Assembly: GCF_013249065.1 (NCBI RefSeq)
Contig: NZ_JABRWQ010000001.1
Coordinates: 434,001 to 498,000, forward strand
Reading direction: 5' to 3'
Origin: Winogradskyella litoriviva
GTDB lineage: Bacteria; Bacteroidota; Bacteroidia; Flavobacteriales; Flavobacteriaceae
Length of the DNA: 64,000 bases
The notes under the pieces were generated by a model that was given only the letters and a program-made list of their open reading frames with translations, was not told where the DNA came from and did no database searches. Each line of letters begins with the position of its first letter. Position 1 is the stretch's first letter. A program made the translations under genes and the position numbers. Below are positions 58,094 through 64,000 of the stretch, piece by piece.

Positions 58094-60826
58094 ATGAAGA
58101 CAATCTTAAAGCTTTGCGCAATGCTTTTTTGCGTGGTATCTTTTGCACAAACCACTGTAAAAGGTAAAATTATTGAAAATTCTGGGTTACCCTTACCTGG
58201 AGCTAATGTTGTAGCCGTAGGTACCAGTTCTGGTACAATTACCGATTTTGACGGAAACTTTACATTAATAGTAAAACAAGAACCTCCGTTTTCAATTCAA
58301 ATAAGTTATGCCGGATTTGAAACTCAAACAATTGAAATAACTTCAAAAAATCAAGTTGTAGAAATAACTTTATCTGAAGGAAATGAACTTGATGAAGTTA
58401 TTATTTCTGCATCCCGTACACCAGAAAGAATTTTCGAATCTCCTGTAACAGTAGAACGTTTTGGGCTAAAAGAAATTAAAAATACAGCATCTGCTGATTT
58501 TTATGGCGGTTTAGAAAATCTTAAAGGCGTTGATGTAAACACTAGTAGTTTAACCTTCAAATCCGTAAATACTAGAGGATTTGCAACAACTGCCAATACA
58601 CGTTTTATGCAATTAGTTGATGGAATGGATAATTCTACTCCCGCATTAAACTTCCCTATTGGTAACCTTGTAGGTATGATCGAGACAGATGTACAGAGTG
58701 TAGAACTGCTGCCAGGTGCATCTTCTGCATTATACGGTGCCAATGCATTTAATGGTATTTTATTTATGCAAAGTAAAAACCCTTTTGATCACCATGGTAT
58801 TAGTGCTTTTGTAAAAAGAGGTATTACGTCTCAAAAAGCTGCAGGAGATAATAACTATACAGATGTAGGAATAAGAATGGCTCATAAATTTAGTGATAAA
58901 TTTGCAGCAAAAGTAAACTTTGGCTATTTGCACGGAAAAGATTGGGCTGCAACTAGCGAAGTAGACAGCGACATGGTTGGTGGAACAAGAGCTACTAACT
59001 TAAACTACAATGGTATTAACGTATATGGAGACGAAGTATCGGCTAACTTAAATGATTTAGCCGGAGGAACAGGTATCGTACCAGATGTGTTTGTTAGTAG
59101 AACAGGATATAATGAACGTGACCTAACTGAACATAAAGCAGAAAGCGTTAAAGCGGATTGGGGATTATATTATCGTCCAATAACTGATAGTAATTTTGAA
59201 ATTCAATATGTTGGTAAAGTAGGTACAGGTACAACCATCTATCAAGGTACAAACCGTTATAATATTGATGGCTTTTTTCAGCAACAACATAAATTAGAAT
59301 TAAAAAACGATAATTACTTTTTAAGAGGTTATGTCGTAGCAGATAGAGCTGGTGATTCTTACGATATGGTATTTACCGGAATCAATATCAACAGATCTTG
59401 GAAAAGTGATGAAGAATGGTTTGGTGATTATATAAATACCTATGTTGCAGCAACTCTAGGTGCAGGTGCTACAGATGAACAAGCACATGCCGCAGCACGA
59501 GCAGCAGCAGAAAATGGTAGATTTGAACCAGGTTCTGAAGAATTTAATAATGCATTTGACAGAATTATTAAAGATCCAGATTTAGCGACTGGTTCTAAAT
59601 TTCAAGATCAATCAAAATATTATCATGCAGACGGTAATTACAATTTTAGTCACTTAATAGATTTTGCAGATATTCAAATTGGTGGTTCTTTCAGACAATA
59701 TGACCTAAATTCTTTAGGATCAATTTACACGGACTATGATGGACCAATTAAATACAGTGAATACGGTATTTATACTCAAATTCAGAAAAATTTAGAATTA
59801 AGCGACATGATGGCTTTAAAAGTTACAGCCTCTGCGCGTTATGATAAATCAGAATTCTTTGACGGTTTTGTATCGCCAAGACTTTCATTAGGTCTAACCT
59901 TAAACGAAAATCATAATATTAGAGCTTCTGCTCAAACAGGTTTTAGAAATCCTACAACACAAGATTTGTTTATAGGACTAGATGCTGGTAGAGCGATACT
60001 AGTAGGTTCTGCTCCAGATAACTTAGACAGATACTCTAGAGACTACACCGCAAACAATGGAAACGTGTATACTCAAACTGGTGCTGCAGCTTATAACAAT
60101 TCATATACAGCATCTTCAGTTCAACAATTAGCAGCAACAGGCGATTCTTCGGTATTAAACATTGCCAATCCAGATTTAGTTTCTCCAGAAAAAGTAACGT
60201 CCTTTGAGATTGGTTATAGAGGAAAATTTAATAAATTCACTGTAGACTTCAGTACATATTATAACAGATATCAAGATTTTATTTCTTCCGAAGTTGTAAT
60301 AGCGCCATTATATGGGTCTGTTACTGATGGATCAGCTATTGCTGCCATTGCAAATAGTGACTTTACGACTTACAGTACATATACCAATTCTGATGTAGAT
60401 GTTAATTCTTATGGAGCTTCAATTGGTTTATCTACAAAAATATTTGATGATTTTGACTTAGGAGGTAGTTATACGTTTACTAAACAAGATTTTGACCAAG
60501 CTGCAAACCCTGATTTTGAAACATATTTCAATACACCAGAACATAAATTTAAAGCACATTTTGGTAACACAGAGTTATTTAAAAACTTTGGATTTAATGT
60601 AGCCTATAAATTTAGCGATGATTATTTCTGGGAAGCAACTTTTGGAGATGGTATAGTACCAGAGTTCCATACGTTTGATGCACAGATTAATTATAAAATA
60701 CCAAGTTTAAAATCTGTAATTAAAATAGGTGGTACAAACATTGGTGGAAAAGAATACTTTACAATCTTTGGTTCAGGTTATATAGGCTCAATGTATTACG
60801 CTTCTTGGACAATTAATAACTTATAA
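58094..60826 (+). CDS. TonB-dependent receptor
   Basis: A 910-residue outer-membrane receptor: signal peptide (to FAQ, residue 19), carboxypeptidase-regulatory-like domain (about 21-105, GLPLPGANVVAVGTSSGTIT), plug (about 120-230, with NTRGFATTANTRFMQLVDGM and ELLPGASSALYGANAFNGIL) and barrel. The plug motif PGASSALYGANAFNG is common to siderophore-type as well as lipid-type receptors. Paired 11 bases later with an SGNH-like lipoprotein, which suggests uptake of a lipid or esterified ligand. That is inference. Confidence 0.92.
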   Translation: MKTILKLCAMLFCVVSFAQTTVKGKIIENSGLPLPGANVVAVGTSSGTITDFDGNFTLIVKQEPPFSIQISYAGFETQTIEITSKNQVVEITLSEGNELDEVIISASRTPERIFESPVTVERFGLKEIKNTASADFYGGLENLKGVDVNTSSLTFKSVNTRGFATTANTRFMQLVDGMDNSTPALNFPIGNLVGMIETDVQSVELLPGASSALYGANAFNGILFMQSKNPFDHHGISAFVKRGITSQKAAGDNNYTDVGIRMAHKFSDKFAAKVNFGYLHGKDWAATSEVDSDMVGGTRATNLNYNGINVYGDEVSANLNDLAGGTGIVPDVFVSRTGYNERDLTEHKAESVKADWGLYYRPITDSNFEIQYVGKVGTGTTIYQGTNRYNIDGFFQQQHKLELKNDNYFLRGYVVADRAGDSYDMVFTGININRSWKSDEEWFGDYINTYVAATLGAGATDEQAHAAARAAAENGRFEPGSEEFNNAFDRIIKDPDLATGSKFQDQSKYYHADGNYNFSHLIDFADIQIGGSFRQYDLNSLGSIYTDYDGPIKYSEYGIYTQIQKNLELSDMMALKVTASARYDKSEFFDGFVSPRLSLGLTLNENHNIRASAQTGFRNPTTQDLFIGLDAGRAILVGSAPDNLDRYSRDYTANNGNVYTQTGAAAYNNSYTASSVQQLAATGDSSVLNIANPDLVSPEKVTSFEIGYRGKFNKFTVDFSTYYNRYQDFISSEVVIAPLYGSVTDGSAIAAIANSDFTTYSTYTNSDVDVNSYGASIGLSTKIFDDFDLGGSYTFTKQDFDQAANPDFETYFNTPEHKFKAHFGNTELFKNFGFNVAYKFSDDYFWEATFGDGIVPEFHTFDAQINYKIPSLKSVIKIGGTNIGGKEYFTIFGSGYIGSMYYASWTINNL

Positions 60827-60837
60827 AAAATAGCAAA

Positions 60838-62331
60838 ATGAAAAATATAAAATATGTATTACTATCAGCTATCCTAATTGGATTTACGGCATGTAATGAT
60901 GAAGCAGATTTTGAAGACCAATTAGATAACCCAACCGTTGAGGTTGTATTACCAGATTTAACTGCAGGTGAAGCTGATTTTTCAAACTATATAGCAGTAG
61001 GAGCTTCTTTTTCAGGGGGTTTTACCGATAATGCATTGTTTATTGCTGGGCAACAAAATTCATTTCCAAATTTGTTATCTCAAAAATTTGCTCTAGTTGG
61101 TGGTGGTGACTTTACACAACCATTAATGAATGATAATATTGGTGGTTTTGTATTAGGAACACAAGTAGTTTCAAATCCTAGATTATTCTTCAATGGCAGT
61201 GGACCAGCAGTTTTACCTGCAACGCCTACAACACAAATAACAGATGTTTTAACAGGCAACTTTAATAATTATGGTATTCCAGGAGCTAAAAGTTATCATC
61301 TTGGTGTAGCAGGTTACGGTACATTAAATCCGTATTTCGGAAGAATGGCTTCTTCTGCAGGTGCAACCGTTTTAGGAGATGCTGTAGCCCAAAACCCAAC
61401 ATTTTTCACCTTATCTGAAATTGGAGGAAATGATGTTTTAGGTTATGCAACATCAGGCGGTGTTGGTGTGGATCAAACCGGAAATATAGATCCTTCAACG
61501 TATGGGTCAAATGATATCACAGATCCAAATGTATTTGCGGCATCATTTAGTGCAAGTGTAGATGCCTTAACAGCAAATGGTGCAAAAGGTGTTGTTGCTA
61601 ATCTTCCTTACATAACATCATTAGCACATTTTACAACCGTACCTTACAACCCAGTGCCTTTAGATGCTGCAACAGCAGCTGCATTAAACCAAGGTTATGC
61701 AGCTTATAATGGAGGATTGCAACAGGCTTTCGCCGCTCTAGATGGTACCGGTTTATTTACAGCAGAAGAACTAGCACAAAGAACTATCAGTTTTTCTGAA
61801 AGTGCAAACAACGCTTTAGTAATTATAGATGAAACTTTAACTGATTTAGGAGCTATAAATCCAGCTTTTGCTGGGATTCCTCAATACAGACAAGCAACTG
61901 CCGATGATTTATTTGTGCTTCCCTTAAGCTCATTAATACCTCAAGGATATGGAACTCAAATCCCTTTAGAAGATAAATGGGCATTAATTCCTAGTGAACA
62001 ATTAGCATTACAAACGGCTACTGATGCTTACAACGCAACTATTGAAGCAATAGCTGCAAGTAAAGGATTAGCTTTAGTAGATTTTAAAGGTATTTTACAA
62101 GAAGCGTCAACAACTGGTATTCAATCAGGAAACTTTATTCTTACTACAGATTTAGTGACTGGAGGATTAATTAGTTTAGATGGTGTTCATTTAACATCAA
62201 GAGGGTATGCTTTAATGGCAAACGAAATGATGAAGGCTATTGATACTACATATGGTACTAATTTTGAAGCTTCAGGTAATTTAATTGATGCAGGAGAATA
62301 TCCAACAAATTACCCAGCAACTTTACAATAA
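60838..62331 (+). CDS. SGNH/GDSL-hydrolase-like lipoprotein
   Basis: A 497-residue lipoprotein (LSAILIGFTACNDE, Cys19). NYIAVGASFSGGFTDNALF is block I with Ser in the place of the GDSL serine, EIGGNDVLGYA is block III (GxND), and LDGVHLTSRGYALMANEMMK is block V (DxxH), so the Ser-His-Asp set seems complete. The Asp of GDSL is Ala. An outer-membrane esterase or lipase is likely. It lies directly behind the TonB receptor and ends at a terminator, so the pair is an operon. Confidence 0.82.
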   Translation: MKNIKYVLLSAILIGFTACNDEADFEDQLDNPTVEVVLPDLTAGEADFSNYIAVGASFSGGFTDNALFIAGQQNSFPNLLSQKFALVGGGDFTQPLMNDNIGGFVLGTQVVSNPRLFFNGSGPAVLPATPTTQITDVLTGNFNNYGIPGAKSYHLGVAGYGTLNPYFGRMASSAGATVLGDAVAQNPTFFTLSEIGGNDVLGYATSGGVGVDQTGNIDPSTYGSNDITDPNVFAASFSASVDALTANGAKGVVANLPYITSLAHFTTVPYNPVPLDAATAAALNQGYAAYNGGLQQAFAALDGTGLFTAEELAQRTISFSESANNALVIIDETLTDLGAINPAFAGIPQYRQATADDLFVLPLSSLIPQGYGTQIPLEDKWALIPSEQLALQTATDAYNATIEAIAASKGLALVDFKGILQEASTTGIQSGNFILTTDLVTGGLISLDGVHLTSRGYALMANEMMKAIDTTYGTNFEASGNLIDAGEYPTNYPATLQ

Positions 62332-62353
62332 TTTCAAATTAATTATAATTATA

Positions 62354-62380
62354 AAAACGCTCTCAAAATGGGAGCGTTTT
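62354..62380 (+). terminator. intrinsic terminator after the SGNH lipoprotein
   Basis: AAAACGCTCTC, a 5-base loop and GGGAGCGTTTT (one T-G pair), ending in TTTT then CTATGC. Confidence 0.8.
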
Positions 62381-62403
62381 CTATGCTTAAAAAAGCCAAA
62401 AAT

Positions 62404-62438
62404 TTGATATGGTATTTAAATTAAAACTCCTATCTTTG
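62404..62438 (+). promoter_or_regulatory. atpD promoter
   Basis: TTG (62404-62406), 24 bases, TATCTTTG (62431-62438): a full match to the Bacteroidota promoter. Predicted start near 62445, with a leader of about 56 bases. Confidence 0.6.
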
Positions 62439-62497
62439 CAGCGCGAAAAACGAACTGTTTTTTCTCATTTAAACTATTGCAAAACAAAAACATATAA

Positions 62498-64000
<1,503 letters not shown>

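Overview
The window looks like a chromosomal core segment of a member of the Flavobacteriaceae (Bacteroidota). The sequence is AT-rich. It carries the gliding-motility genes gldE and gldD, TonB-dependent receptors with a carboxypeptidase-regulatory-like N-terminal domain, several DUF families typical of the group (DUF3098, DUF3108, DUF4270), and promoters that fit the Bacteroidota pattern TTG-N21-24-TAnnTTTG rather than the E. coli -10 box. Gene starts lack Shine-Dalgarno sequences and are preceded by A-rich stretches. No rRNA, tRNA, insertion sequence, prophage or CRISPR array is visible.

Layout. 1-6643: the end of aat, then tag, a thioredoxin-like protein, a TonB-like protein, and the minus-strand run ftsX - [extra membrane gene] - DUF3098 - uppP - truB. 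6776-13414: leuS, two small envelope genes, alanine dehydrogenase and a membrane zinc peptidase. 13415-19947: a small ORF with its own promoter and terminator, RNase G, a 29-residue basic protein, HU, mutY, ssb, gldE and gldD, an informational and gliding block. 19975-31669 (minus strand): a TonB receptor with its lipoprotein, pgi, an M23 peptidase, tryptophan 2,3-dioxygenase, DUF3108, 4-hydroxyphenylpyruvate dioxygenase and homogentisate dioxygenase, which together cover tryptophan and tyrosine breakdown. 31756-36017: a patatin/beta-barrel protein and uvrC. 36106-40693 (plus): a RimK-type operon (aspartic-protease fold, ATP-grasp ligase, aspartoacylase-like, 5-formyl-THF cyclo-ligase), then a histidine kinase with a response regulator. 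40697-53442 (minus): ileS - DksA-like - [two extra genes] - lspA, then panC - panD - flippase-like - two hydrolase-fold/TPR paralogs - radA. 53553-64000 (plus): a half-length glycogen-synthase-like protein, a DUF4270 lipoprotein, glmS, a TonB receptor with an SGNH-type lipoprotein, and atpD, which runs off the end.

Most of the window is ordinary housekeeping sequence and I found no convincing new multigene defence or mobile system. The most unusual signals are small. Two different dispersed palindromic repeats sit in frame inside the leuS editing domain, with relatives elsewhere in the window, one of which supplies the stop codon of hmgA. A 35-codon basic ORF has its own promoter and bidirectional terminator. 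Conserved operons are interrupted by accessory genes at 4497-5039 and 41352-42866, the second beside an intrinsic terminator that overlaps a gene start. Several enzyme-family proteins have lost or changed key residues (the paralogs at 48799-51222, the M23 peptidase, the DksA-like protein).

All calls rest on reading the sequence and remembered family features; no database search was run. Promoter calls are motif matches only.
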